The notes: a model not told the origin generated them from the letters alone. A stretch of 64,000 bases of DNA from G963663315 sp963668255 (GCA_965116595.1 OZ220708.1:1426001-1490000); one strand, 5' to 3'. Positions 54,981-63,886 are shown, numbered from the stretch's first letter. Made by a program: numbers and translations.

Positions 54981-56119
54981 TCGGGTATGGCCTGGGCGGC
55001 CTGGCTGCCGGTCTTGGCTTTTATTCGGCTTCGACGGTCTGGGCGCTTTGCCTGTTTCCGGTGGGACTTCGATATGCCCCATCGATACCTCACACCGTGG
55101 GTATCGCGATCACATTCAACCTGGTCGCAGGCTTCGGATTGCTGCCCGGCATCCATACGTTATCAAACGACCTGGTTACCGCATTGTCTGCCTGGGTCAT
55201 ACCCGCGCTGTTACTCTCTGTTCCGTTTGCGCTGGTCCGAACCATGCCATGGACTGGCGTGATGGCGGCGCTGGTGCTGATGACATTGCCGCCGCTCGGC
55301 ATCATCGGGCTGCCAAGCCCCCTGATCGTAGCCGGCGCCATCCTGCCCGGCGCCGGTTTTGCCGGGTTGGCCTCGATTCTCGTGTTGTTCCAACTGCTTT
55401 ACTCCCTGTCCGTTCCAAAACAGGCGGGAGCAGGCTTGATGCTCGCACTGATCGGAATCTCATCATGCGGCGGTATCGGCGGTGCCGACAGCACGGTATC
55501 CCATCAGGCCCCCCGTTTTACCGGAATCGATATGCGGCTGAATAAATCCTTGAGCGCGGACCCGGATTATATCGCTGATTATCAATCCCAAAGCCGGATC
55601 CCGGCGATCCTGAATAACACGAAACCATCCGCCCCGATACCGTTATTTCCTGAAGCAATGGCAGGACGGTTGACTGGCACGGCACAGGCCAGGCTGCGCT
55701 CATTCGCTGCCGCCGCCAACCGTGATTTCATTGCCGGGGGAGAAGAATTCACGGATTCGGGTCAATACAACAATATCCTGGCGCACGTTTCGGCGGGGAA
55801 TATCGATATTCTCTATCGACAACGCATGCCTGCGCCCTGGTTCATGTGGCGCGGAGGCATGGACGGATTCTTCAAAGCCGATTTGACCCGCCCCGGTACA
55901 TTCGTATTCGATGGCATCAATGCGGGGGCATTGATCTGCTACGAAATTGCGCTCCCGTTGCTCATATTCCAGACGCACTGGAATGAGCCGGACATGGTCC
56001 TGGTTGCCAGCAATCTGTGGTGGGGCAGTGAGACCAGGCTTCCGGATATCGTGCGACTGCACATCGCCGCCTGGTCAAGACTCTTTGGTGTGCCCTATAT
56101 CTCGGCGATGAATGTTTGA
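54947..56119 (+). CDS. traB: TraB-type protein, nitrilase-fold conjugal transfer protein
   Basis: The 390-residue protein has about six N-terminal hydrophobic segments (to residue 175) then a carbon-nitrogen hydrolase fold with the Cys nucleophile in GALICYEIALP and a glutamate-bearing N-terminal part. It fits TraB of Ti plasmids, which is related to apolipoprotein N-acyltransferase and helps conjugation. It overlaps traF by 34 nt. The end looks complete. Confidence 0.8.
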   Translation: MGCGYCPKRFLIGYGLGGLAAGLGFYSASTVWALCLFPVGLRYAPSIPHTVGIAITFNLVAGFGLLPGIHTLSNDLVTALSAWVIPALLLSVPFALVRTMPWTGVMAALVLMTLPPLGIIGLPSPLIVAGAILPGAGFAGLASILVLFQLLYSLSVPKQAGAGLMLALIGISSCGGIGGADSTVSHQAPRFTGIDMRLNKSLSADPDYIADYQSQSRIPAILNNTKPSAPIPLFPEAMAGRLTGTAQARLRSFAAAANRDFIAGGEEFTDSGQYNNILAHVSAGNIDILYRQRMPAPWFMWRGGMDGFFKADLTRPGTFVFDGINAGALICYEIALPLLIFQTHWNEPDMVLVASNLWWGSETRLPDIVRLHIAAWSRLFGVPYISAMNV

Positions 56120-56212
56120 TAAGCCGATAGAACCCGATCAAGAGTTGATGGTGCGCTCGATCTGTGATTAGATTGACATGGTTCTTCGATGATCCACCAG
56201 GGGGAAAATAAA

Positions 56213-57034
56213 ATGTGTGATATCAACGGTTGCGGCAGCCACCAGGAAATGTTGCCGATCCAGGTTACCGATACCGAGCGCCGCCTGTTTCTCAAGGGAC
56301 TGTTAACCCTGCCACTGGCCACAGTCCTGGCATATCCCGAGCTCAGCCGTGCAGCGGCAAGCGGTACCGAAACCATCAGCCTCACCACCCGGGGCGGTCA
56401 GACAGTCTCTGCCGCCATTGCCTGGCCGGATGCGCCGAAGGCGCCGGCCGTGCTCCTCATTCATGAATGGTGGGGGCTGAATGACCATATCAAGTCCGTG
56501 GCCGCGGAACTGGCCCAACTCGGTTATGTGGCCCTGGCTGTGGACCTCTACAAGGGTAAAGCGGCCACCACCCCGGACGACGCCCGGGCGCTTATGCAAA
56601 AAGTGGATGGCGCCTCGGCCACCGATACCCTGGCCAGTTGGGTTGGCTTCCTGAAAAACCATGAAGCCACCAACGGCAAGGTGGGCACCGTCGGCTGGTG
56701 TTTCGGCGGCGGTTGGTCACTCAACGCCTCACTGGCGGCGCCGGTGGACGCCACCGTGATCTACTACGGCAATGTCAAGAAGGACGCCTCCGACCTGGCT
56801 TCCCTGCAAAGTCCAGTACTCGGACACTTCGCAACCCGTGACGGCTGGATCGACAAGAGCATGGTGAATGGCTTCGAGGCCGCGATGGAGGCCGCTGGCA
56901 AATCGGACCTGACCGTACACTGGTACAAGGCGGATCATGCATTCGCCAACCCTACCAGCGCCCGTTATGACGCAGAAGAGGCCGCACTCTCCTGGGAACG
57001 CACCACGGCTTTTTTCAGGCAGCACCTGTCCTGA
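56213..57034 (+). CDS. Dienelactone hydrolase family protein, exported
   Basis: A 273-residue hydrolase of the DLH family with a Tat-like signal (ERRLFLKG then a hydrophobic run to about residue 45). Catalytic features: HEWWGLNDH, nucleophile Cys in VGWCFGGGWS, Asp in TRDGWID and His in KADHAF. ATG 56213 is chosen for the AGGGGGA 9 nt upstream; ATG 56189 gives a less likely leader. It is probably cargo inside the ICE remnant. The substrate is unknown. Confidence 0.87.
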   Translation: MCDINGCGSHQEMLPIQVTDTERRLFLKGLLTLPLATVLAYPELSRAAASGTETISLTTRGGQTVSAAIAWPDAPKAPAVLLIHEWWGLNDHIKSVAAELAQLGYVALAVDLYKGKAATTPDDARALMQKVDGASATDTLASWVGFLKNHEATNGKVGTVGWCFGGGWSLNASLAAPVDATVIYYGNVKKDASDLASLQSPVLGHFATRDGWIDKSMVNGFEAAMEAAGKSDLTVHWYKADHAFANPTSARYDAEEAALSWERTTAFFRQHLS

Positions 57035-57061
57035 GAACCGGAACCTCGTCTTGACGCAGCG

Positions 57062-57128
57062 GCGCTCCCGTCACGCCGGAACGCGCGGGCGCTCCCGTCA
57101 CGCCGAAACGCGCGGGCACGCCCCCGTC
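57062..57128 (+). repeat. Short tandem repeat, unit 27 nt
   Basis: Two near-identical 27-nt units (57062-57088 and 57089-57115, GCGCTCCCGTCACGCCG...) and a broken third follow the hydrolase stop. No coding role. Confidence 0.7.
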
Positions 57129-57231
57129 AAAACGTTATGATAAAAGCGTTTTTGAACCGACCGGTGTCAACAGCCGTAAAATGATAGCGAATCCGTTTGC
57201 ATCCGGTGGTTTTAGATGATACTGTAAACCG

Positions 57232-57585
57232 ATGAAAAAAGAATTCGCTACAATCACCACATTGCGGCTCGATCGCCAGCATAAGGATAAACTTGAAAGG
57301 ATCATCAATGCACAGATGCGGGTCACGGCCAGAACGCAGGCTGGCGCTATCCGACAGATGATCGGGAAATGGGAAGCCCTGATTACCGAAATAGACAGGC
57401 TGGAATCCGATAACCGGGCATTACGCACGGAAAATCAGGATTTAACAGAGATGATCGAATCGCATGTGACCACCGTCCATGCCATGCAGGCCGTATTTGA
57501 ACGCAAGCGCCGGCTCCCGGATGAGGTTGACCCGGCGGGGGAGATTCTCTCAGATGATCCGGGCAAAGGTCGGGAGAACGATTGA
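57232..57585 (+). CDS. RHH/coiled-coil DNA-binding-like protein
   Basis: A 117-residue protein, not named. Residues 8-45 (TTLRLDRQHKDKLERIINAQ, then AGAIRQMIGK) fit a ribbon-helix-helix, followed by a coiled-coil with ESDNRALRTENQDL. MobC-like or regulatory proteins of mobile elements look like this. It sits at the distal end of the conjugative block. Confidence 0.6.
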   Translation: MKKEFATITTLRLDRQHKDKLERIINAQMRVTARTQAGAIRQMIGKWEALITEIDRLESDNRALRTENQDLTEMIESHVTTVHAMQAVFERKRRLPDEVDPAGEILSDDPGKGREND

Positions 57586-57603
57586 CCTTCAAGCCGCCGC
57601 CGT

Positions 57604-57672
57604 GGGCAGCCACAGGGGGATTGCCCCTATGATCAAGGGAGCGGGGATTGATCATCAACCGTATCCGCCATC
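57604..57672 (+). repeat. REP-like palindrome with flank, copy 4
   Basis: GGGCA...TGCCC (57604-57626) followed by CTATGATCAAGGGAGCGGG and ATCATCAACCGTATCCGCCAT matches the flank of copy 3. Same orientation. A further half copy, GGGCAACCACGGG, follows at 57685. Confidence 0.6.
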
Positions 57673-57684
57673 ATCCACCGCCGC

Positions 57685-57697
57685 GGGCAACCACGGG
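57685..57697 (+). repeat. Partial REP-like element, copy 5
   Basis: GGGCAACCACGGG only, identical to the left arm and loop start of copy 3. The right arm is missing. Confidence 0.5.
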
Positions 57698-57737
57698 AGT
57701 GTCTCGGAAGGCCCTTATGCGGATGGCAAGCGGAAAA

Positions 57738-57905
57738 TCAGATCCAATTATCAAGGCGTAGACCCTCTACGCGCTCGAACTCTTGCAAGTGATTCGTCAC
57801 CAGCGTCAAGCCTGCACATCTCGCATGGCTGGCAATATGCAAGTCGTTAACGTCAATGGATGTGCCTTTGCGTTCCAGCACCGCCCGTCAACCGTAGATC
57901 CCACG
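57738..57905 (-). pseudogene. vapC (PIN-domain toxin) relic
   Basis: The minus strand reads RAVLERKGTSIDVNDLHIASH, ARCAGLTLVTNHLQEFERVEG, LRLDNWI and a stop: the C-terminal third of a VapC toxin with the conserved NDLHIA and LVTNN-like motifs. In-frame stops (TGA, TAA) stand just upstream of RAVLERKG and the N-terminal half is absent. Confidence 0.75.
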
Positions 57906-57977
57906 TTAACGGAGGCAGACCTGCTTTGCCAACTGATTCGATACTGCCTAGGCCAACCTCTGGAGGCCATTTGTCAA

Positions 57978-58202
57978 CTAACTAAGACGTCGTATGAACC
58001 ATCGACCATACTTTCGATTGGGGCGCTGCTCCTGGCCTTGAATGAGCTCTCTTCGAAGTAGATTTCTTAATGGCCGACCAGGTCTGTGGGGGTCATCGCG
58101 CAGCAACCCGGCTTCATCAAGCCAACAGGCCGCATCAACCGCACTGACTTCTATCCACCCTCCATCCCTTAAGGCGTGTTTGCAGGTGGCAATTGATGGC
58201 AT
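57978..58202 (-). CDS. Small basic protein, unrecognised
   Basis: A 74-residue open frame starting MPSIATCKHALRDGGW with a basic end (PLRNLLRRELIQGQEQ, GRWFIRRLS). The pattern of PGRPLRNLL and GRWFI could be a winged-helix-like unit, but no family is claimed. A TTG at 58226 extends it by eight residues. No ribosome site stands out, so it may not be a gene. Confidence 0.35.
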   Translation of the reverse strand: MPSIATCKHALRDGGWIEVSAVDAACWLDEAGLLRDDPHRPGRPLRNLLRRELIQGQEQRPNRKYGRWFIRRLS

Positions 58203-58281
58203 GGTAATTGGACATGGGTAACTCAATGTGAAGGCTTATTGATCAAGAAGACATTACGGAATCGGAAGTGGAAATGCGACT

Positions 58282-59652
58282 TCAAACACCCCAAAGAAAT
58301 ATACGTTCCGATGTTGTCAGAAACGCCGCCGGAGCGGCAGATTCAGAATTAGCAAACCACAAAGAGTGATGACAATCAGGGTCGTTTGGTGGCTGAGTCG
58401 ATTGTTGTACATCTACTAAAGCCTCGCTGACATCCTGCCAGAGGTCGGCAAAATTATCAGGGGCATTATTCTTGGGCCAAAGACGTCTGCGAATGGCAGT
58501 ATCCATCCACCAAAATTCTAAATCTTTGTGCAAATCAGTTCCGCTTTCGTTTAACAAGTTTGAAAGCGACCCTGTCGCGACACGGAGCAAAAGCGTGGCT
58601 CTGGCCAAAACCTGTTGTGAATGATTGAGATGTGTCGGTTGGTCAGTACGACCTGCTGCCAACAGCAGTTCAGGTTTATTTTCGTCAGTTTCAAATTCAA
58701 GAAACATCTTTAGTCTTCTTGCTTCCGAATCAGGCAACGATTGAGTATTTACCAGATTGGAAATTTGATGCCTGTACTTGCGTCTCGCTTGTTTCGGGGA
58801 TCGTCCAGTCATGTTTGTAAAGAGCATCTCAACGGCTAAGCGAAGAAGGTGAAGATCTAAGGATGAAAATCCGCCGTGAGCATCTGGGCTACATATTTCC
58901 CAAAGTTCCGTTACAGTCTTCACTGTTTCTGCGATTGGTCGTGGACCGGACGAGACAAAGGCCGAAGGCCGATAGCTGACGAGATTTCTCGCGTTTTTAT
59001 CATCTGTCAAACGAGAAAGATCAAGCCCCCATGTTTTCAACCACTCGTCTGCCACAAATCCTGGGCTACCACCGAAATGGTCCAACCAGTCCTTAAGTGT
59101 AATGCCGGCAGGTCGTATTGCCTTGAAAAGCGTCGCAGAGCTTTTAGACAAACCAGCCCAACATTCCAGAGCTTGCCAAGTCAGTACATGCGTTCGTTCG
59201 CTGAGTAACGATCGACACTTTTGATTCTCCATGACGACGATGTGGTCGTGGTTAAAGATGCCAACACCTTCGCCTGCCATAATGGAAAAAGCCGCTCGCA
59301 ATTCGGCGTAATACCCGAGATGGCGCGCAGTATCAGGGTCGCCGGACATTTCCGCCTCCAGAGCCCGCGCAAGAAATGACCAGCCGTCATAACAATGCAC
59401 AATCGCGGAACCAGCCACATATTCGATAAGTTCGGAATGTATGAATTGATCATGGTTTTTGCTATCCGCACTAATCTTCTTCGCTGCATCATGGAGATAT
59501 CGATTAGACTTGGGTAGCCATTCACTGTCGTTGCGCCATTGTTTTTGAAGTCGGGACATCGCTTCTTGTATTTGCGACCGACTTGCTTCTATCAAGCCCC
59601 TCTCAATTTTATTCGCCTTCTCAATTTCTTTCTGTTGGTTTCTTGAAGTCAT
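58282..59652 (-). CDS. Unknown helical protein coupled to the DGQHR gene
   Basis: The 456-residue protein is not recognised. It appears mostly helical and soluble with no signal peptide. A conserved-looking core is HLGYYAELRAAFSIMAGEG (about residues 117-135) followed by FNHDHIVV. It has no obvious nuclease or ATPase motif. Its ATG overlaps the DGQHR stop by 1 nt (TGATG), so the two are made together and probably act together. Likely part of a defence or DNA-modification system. Confidence 0.7.
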   Translation of the reverse strand: MTSRNQQKEIEKANKIERGLIEASRSQIQEAMSRLQKQWRNDSEWLPKSNRYLHDAAKKISADSKNHDQFIHSELIEYVAGSAIVHCYDGWSFLARALEAEMSGDPDTARHLGYYAELRAAFSIMAGEGVGIFNHDHIVVMENQKCRSLLSERTHVLTWQALECWAGLSKSSATLFKAIRPAGITLKDWLDHFGGSPGFVADEWLKTWGLDLSRLTDDKNARNLVSYRPSAFVSSGPRPIAETVKTVTELWEICSPDAHGGFSSLDLHLLRLAVEMLFTNMTGRSPKQARRKYRHQISNLVNTQSLPDSEARRLKMFLEFETDENKPELLLAAGRTDQPTHLNHSQQVLARATLLLRVATGSLSNLLNESGTDLHKDLEFWWMDTAIRRRLWPKNNAPDNFADLWQDVSEALVDVQQSTQPPNDPDCHHSLWFANSESAAPAAFLTTSERIFLWGV

Positions 59653-61193
59653 CAGACGTAATTTAGTGCCTGCTGTACACTCTCTGCGGTTTCCTTCAAC
59701 AAGCTGTCGTCACAGTTTGTTATATGGCTTAGCACATGTTTGCGCAGTTCCTTGTATCCACCGCTGCCCCTGAACGAGGCCTTCAATGTTCTTACGTCGT
59801 CATTCAGGCCCGATGCATTGGATGCGCGCCAATCGTATGTGGCCAATACAGCGGCAAGCCTGGTCATGAATTCGGAAACCTCAGAATTTGCTCTCAATGA
59901 ATTGATAGCTGATGCGATGCGCGGATCGTGCTCATCATCATTCTCTTCTTCCTGATTGTCCGCTCCCCAAAAGGAAATAAGGTTTAAGTCATCTGCATTC
60001 TGGAAGAAAAAGTCGTTGACGATCTGTAAAAGCGTACGAATTCCCTGGTCTTGGTTTAAGAGGTTGTTGGGACCAAAAAAGGCAGGGTCAGGTTGGTTTT
60101 CACTTCTCTTGCCTCTTAAAGATTGAGCCCACTCACCCTCTGTATCTTTTATGGCTTGTTGAATATCTTGTCCCATAAAGATCAAAAAGGCTGCCTGTTC
60201 CGAAAGACCCCAGGCCAAAACCATCTTGTCGTCTCCCACCTTGGATCCGAAAATGCCTCCGATACGTATTCTCTGTCCCTCCCAACTCTTCACGAAGGAA
60301 TATATAAGAGATCGGACCCAGGAAGATTGGTTTACCATTAATCCTTTGCTGCCGGTCTCCCCGAGCATGTTGATGCGGTGATACCAAGGGCTCTCAGGGT
60401 ATGACCATAGTTTGTCAACCAATTCTTGTGATCGGATTTCCCGGTAGATGGCATGTCCTTCGAACTTCTCCAACCATTTTTCTGTTCTGAGAAGGGGATA
60501 CAAATCAAAGGCTAAACTCGCATTTATTTTTTTCGGTTTTATGTTAATCGTGTAAAACAAATAAGCCTGCCAGCTAAGGTCGAGACCTATGAAAGCGACA
60601 ACTGGCAACTCATACTCCCCGTGCAAATCAGCATCATCGAACGCCCATAGCCGATGTTGACCGTCAATGACTTCGATGGGATGAAGTGTCTCAGGCTTCC
60701 AGCTCTCATCGGTAAATCCTTGAGGGAGAAATAACGTAGCGATATCATTCTCACCATCCTGAATTTCGATCAGGTCGGAGCCAACAATCTGTTTCTGACC
60801 TCTGTTATCTCCCGAAACGAGTATGTTCACGACAATGGACGTAGGTAGCCACCCCGGCTGCCTGAGATCATTAAATTCTCTGGTTTTCCTCTTGGCTTGG
60901 CTTAAGCTGGACCATGGGTAGCCGTACCTGACGAACTCTCCGATTTCTCTGGAACGTTGTTTGTTCAGTTGTCTTTGGATTCCAAGATCGTCTGTCGAAT
61001 TAGCTCTGTCTGTGGTACGGGCGTATACGCCACTCAGTTTTCGCAGGGATCTCGCCGACAATTTGAACTGATAAAACCAGTGTGGAGGCTCGCTCCGATG
61101 TTCGGTCGGATCCCAGTGGATATCGTCCCATTCGGAAGCCCACTGTTTTACCTTCAGCGCATGAATTTGCCTCGGTGGGTTTATTGCAACCAT
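59652..61193 (-). CDS. DGQHR-domain protein (DndB-like)
   Basis: A 513-residue protein with DGQHRLWAF at residues 177-185 in HPIEVIDGQHR, the mark of the DGQHR/DndB group. DndB represses phosphorothioate-modification genes; other DGQHR proteins have no assigned role. No dndACDE genes are in the window. An acidic stretch (ADNQEEENDDEHDP, about 420-433) follows. It lies 82 nt after the Dam-class gene. Confidence 0.83.
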   Translation of the reverse strand: MVAINPPRQIHALKVKQWASEWDDIHWDPTEHRSEPPHWFYQFKLSARSLRKLSGVYARTTDRANSTDDLGIQRQLNKQRSREIGEFVRYGYPWSSLSQAKRKTREFNDLRQPGWLPTSIVVNILVSGDNRGQKQIVGSDLIEIQDGENDIATLFLPQGFTDESWKPETLHPIEVIDGQHRLWAFDDADLHGEYELPVVAFIGLDLSWQAYLFYTINIKPKKINASLAFDLYPLLRTEKWLEKFEGHAIYREIRSQELVDKLWSYPESPWYHRINMLGETGSKGLMVNQSSWVRSLIYSFVKSWEGQRIRIGGIFGSKVGDDKMVLAWGLSEQAAFLIFMGQDIQQAIKDTEGEWAQSLRGKRSENQPDPAFFGPNNLLNQDQGIRTLLQIVNDFFFQNADDLNLISFWGADNQEEENDDEHDPRIASAINSLRANSEVSEFMTRLAAVLATYDWRASNASGLNDDVRTLKASFRGSGGYKELRKHVLSHITNCDDSLLKETAESVQQALNYV

Positions 61194-61275
61194 CTAATTT
61201 CTCCTTGTAAAAATAGTTGGATTCAGTATCTGGACATCTCATCTGGCTCCACCAATGCCGGACAACGAATGCGTA

Positions 61276-62082
61276 TTAGTCGGTAACAAGCAACTCAGTT
61301 GTTTGTGATCGGTGAATTGATCGTGCAGCAATCACGCTATGTCGTTCCAAGCTCTGGTGTTTTCCAAATCCCGCATACAACTCCCTCACACTTTCGTGGT
61401 CGGCGTTTGTCATTGCAAATGATGCCCCACGCTCTATAGCACGTTTTAGAGCATTGCACAGTCGAATCTGATCCTTCCAGGCAAAGATATTCTGGTTATA
61501 CTGCACGAAGCCGTTCATATTGTGTCGTACGGTGTAAGGCGGGTCAACAAAAACAAAGTCACCCTCTTCCATCTCATTGATAGCTTCCTCGAAATCAATA
61601 CATTCAATTCGGGTATTGGCTAATGAACGTGACCAAACCTGAAAGTCATCATCCTCGAATATGACGGTCTGCTTCTTTCCTATTGGGACATTGAATTGAC
61701 CTTTGAGATTCTCCCGGTAGAGACCATTCCAGCAAGTCCGGTTGAGATACAGGAATTGTGCAGCTCTTGCGGCAGGCTTTCTAAAGTTCTGCTTCCGCAA
61801 CTCGTAGTAGTAGTCCTTGGAATGACATAGAGCGTGCTTTCTAAGCAAATCTTCAAATTTCCCCGGTTCATCGCGGATAACGACATACAGTTCAATCAGT
61901 CGTTTGTTCGAGTCGCTCAGAATGGCATTCTTGGGCTGGGTTTTGAAGAATACTGCTCCACCACCCAGAAACGGTTCAAAATATCGCCCCATGAAGTCAG
62001 GCAAGGTAAATTGTCCGCTCTGTAAAAGCCAACGCTTTCCACCGGCCCATTTCAAGAATGGTTTTAATGGCTTCGTCATCAT
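61276..62082 (-). CDS. Dam-class DNA adenine methyltransferase (D12)
   Basis: The 268-residue protein has FLKWAGGKRWLL near the start and DPPY at residues 180-183 with HNMNGF after it: the D12 class, which methylates adenine, often within GATC. ATG 62079 or 62082 is the start. No GATC-repair genes accompany it, but the adjacent endonuclease is of a family that cuts sites containing GATC, which suggests the two recognise overlapping sites. Confidence 0.9.
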   Translation of the reverse strand: MMTKPLKPFLKWAGGKRWLLQSGQFTLPDFMGRYFEPFLGGGAVFFKTQPKNAILSDSNKRLIELYVVIRDEPGKFEDLLRKHALCHSKDYYYELRKQNFRKPAARAAQFLYLNRTCWNGLYRENLKGQFNVPIGKKQTVIFEDDDFQVWSRSLANTRIECIDFEEAINEMEEGDFVFVDPPYTVRHNMNGFVQYNQNIFAWKDQIRLCNALKRAIERGASFAMTNADHESVRELYAGFGKHQSLERHSVIAARSIHRSQTTELLVTD

Positions 62083-62164
62083 TGCTCTTGATCAATGCCC
62101 CCATTTTTAAAAAGGAGAATTACCCGCATGTATCTTTGGTATTCAGGTTTCATGAGCTTACCGG

Positions 62165-62776
62165 TTATGGCGCGACTCCTATCAGGACAAGTGGCACGGC
62201 CGGCACCCCACGACCTTGCCGTATTACATTCAGAAGGTCGCGCTCATAATATGGTACGCCGCTGGACATTTCCTGTTCCAACGTCTTCATTGGCAGGATT
62301 TCAATTCCAACATCAATGATATCGGAAATATAGAAACTGAGGTGCTTGACGAACAGGTCATGCGCCACGAATGCATACTTTCCGAACTGAACTTCAACGG
62401 CCACCCGGTCCTTCACGAAATCAGTTTGGTTATAGGACATGATCGGTGTATGTCCGGCAGCCTTGATCGCTTCCCTTTGTTCCTGTTCCGAAAGGTTATA
62501 GATGCCGCGAAGTACTTTTTCGTCAGCAGTAACCCAGAATTGGTTACGACGCTCCATCCATCCGGTGTGCCCGAAACCATCTGCGAAGGCTTTGTTCATA
62601 TCCTTTGGGGAAAAGAACAGCCTGCCTCCCGTTCTTTGCTCTTTGGAAACTTTGGTTTTGCACGCATAAGCATCCACAGTGGAAATTACATCAAGCACCT
62701 CGTCCCATAGTTCTTTCTTGTGAACGATCAGGTATTCCTCACCATTCAGGTGGGAATATCGTGCTGCAATTTTCAT
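62165..62776 (-). CDS. BglII/BstYI-like type II restriction endonuclease
   Basis: A 203-residue protein. Asp119, Glu128 and Gln130 in TDFVKDRVAVEVQFGKY have the same spacing (9 and 2) as the BglII active site Asp84, Glu93, Gln95. The end, YYERDLLNVIRQGRGVPAVP, is also BglII/BstYI-like. Those enzymes cut AGATCT and RGATCY. A RGATCY-type site is inferred from family and length. It overlaps the methyltransferase stop by 1 nt (TGATG). Confidence 0.82.
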   Translation of the reverse strand: MKIAARYSHLNGEEYLIVHKKELWDEVLDVISTVDAYACKTKVSKEQRTGGRLFFSPKDMNKAFADGFGHTGWMERRNQFWVTADEKVLRGIYNLSEQEQREAIKAAGHTPIMSYNQTDFVKDRVAVEVQFGKYAFVAHDLFVKHLSFYISDIIDVGIEILPMKTLEQEMSSGVPYYERDLLNVIRQGRGVPAVPLVLIGVAP

Positions 62777-63657
62777 CAGTGCCCGCCTTTTGGCAAAGAG
62801 GGGTCGTAAATCGGCTTTCCCATCGGTCTTGTCTTCAGGCTTCCATCGAGCAACTGATCAATCCGGTTATGGGCAATCGAAATGTATTCTTCCACAATAT
62901 CGCACCCATACGCGCCGCGTCCGTGCTTCAGGGCGGCAATCGCCGCAGACCCGACACCAATATATGGATCGAACACCGCATCCCCTTCATCGGTCATCGA
63001 CAGAATCAAGCGTTCCACCAGTTCTACCGGGAACTGGCATGGGTGGATCGTCTTTTCAGGGTGATTGCTCTTCACGTTCGGAAACATCCAGACATCACTC
63101 GGATTCTTCCCGTTAGGGTTGCAAGACAGCTTGCCGGCATTTGGTCCCTTGAAGTGTCTTTTCCCAGGATACTTCGACGGAACCCGAATCGGGTCAAGAT
63201 TCCATGTGTAGTTGTCGCTCTTTGTCCACCAGTTGATCGTTTCGTAGCGACCAGACAGACGCCTGGTGCAGTGCAGCCCATGACCGAAATGCCATACTAT
63301 GCGGTTGCGAAGCTTCAGACCGTGAGATGCGAAAACGGGATAGAGCAGCACATCCAGCGGCACAATCTCTCCGTTGTCCACATGGTTCCCTACCTGCCAA
63401 CAAATTGACCCCTGATCGTGCAGAAGACGTACGCACTCGGCAATCACTCTTGTCTGCCCGTCGATATATTCATCCGTGGACAGACGCTTCTTCTCATAGG
63501 TTTTGCCAAGATTGTATGGCGGCGAAGTGACTATCAGCTTGAACAGGCCATCCGGCAGGTTGGACATGAATTGCAGATTGTCACGGCATTCCATGACGAT
63601 TTCGGTCAAATCGGATTGGACAGCCAAAGCAGAGACAGTTTTTGGCATTCTACTCAT
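62776..63657 (-). CDS. DNA methyltransferase (TSPPY, beta class), cognate of the endonuclease
   Basis: The 293-residue protein shows TSPPYNLGKTY (residues 44-54) before a late FDPYIGVGSAA, the order of the beta class of N4-cytosine and N6-adenine enzymes. TSPPY is typical of m4C enzymes such as those paired with BamHI and BglII. It protects host DNA from the adjacent endonuclease. Its ATG overlaps the RHH gene stop (ATGA). Confidence 0.9.
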   Translation of the reverse strand: MSRMPKTVSALAVQSDLTEIVMECRDNLQFMSNLPDGLFKLIVTSPPYNLGKTYEKKRLSTDEYIDGQTRVIAECVRLLHDQGSICWQVGNHVDNGEIVPLDVLLYPVFASHGLKLRNRIVWHFGHGLHCTRRLSGRYETINWWTKSDNYTWNLDPIRVPSKYPGKRHFKGPNAGKLSCNPNGKNPSDVWMFPNVKSNHPEKTIHPCQFPVELVERLILSMTDEGDAVFDPYIGVGSAAIAALKHGRGAYGCDIVEEYISIAHNRIDQLLDGSLKTRPMGKPIYDPSLPKGGH

Positions 63658-63884
63658 CTCCCCGTATTGTTGTCTGATATTTGCCCGGTCTCATACCTGA
63701 TTTCTTCAATGTCAAACAGGGAGTCCTGCACTGTCACCCGGTTCTCCTCTATATAGTCTCGCATGAATTCGCGCAACACTTGTGCCGCAGGCCTGTCCTG
63801 AGCGCGACAAACCGTCAGAAAGCGTTCGTGCAAACTGCTCTCGATACGAATCCGGAATCCTGCGTCTTTCCTCGGCATACTCAT
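63654..63884 (-). CDS. RHH (CopG-like) protein at the head of the restriction operon
   Basis: A 76-residue protein with the ribbon-helix-helix signature FRIRIESSLHERFLTVCRAQ and RPAAQVLREFMRDYIEEN. ATG 63884 is used; ATG 63878 and GTG 63893 are alternatives. It stands first in the operon and overlaps the methyltransferase start (ATGA). A regulatory role, like that of a restriction-modification controller, is inferred. Confidence 0.75.
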   Translation of the reverse strand: MSMPRKDAGFRIRIESSLHERFLTVCRAQDRPAAQVLREFMRDYIEENRVTVQDSLFDIEEIRYETGQISDNNTGR

Positions 63885-63886
63885 AG

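Noticed and set aside
57062..57128. Possible CRISPR array
   Set aside because: The units are directly adjacent with no spacers and only about 2.5 copies; it is a short tandem repeat.
57783..58061. A 92-residue plus-strand frame
   Set aside because: It lies opposite the vapC relic and shows no domain of its own.
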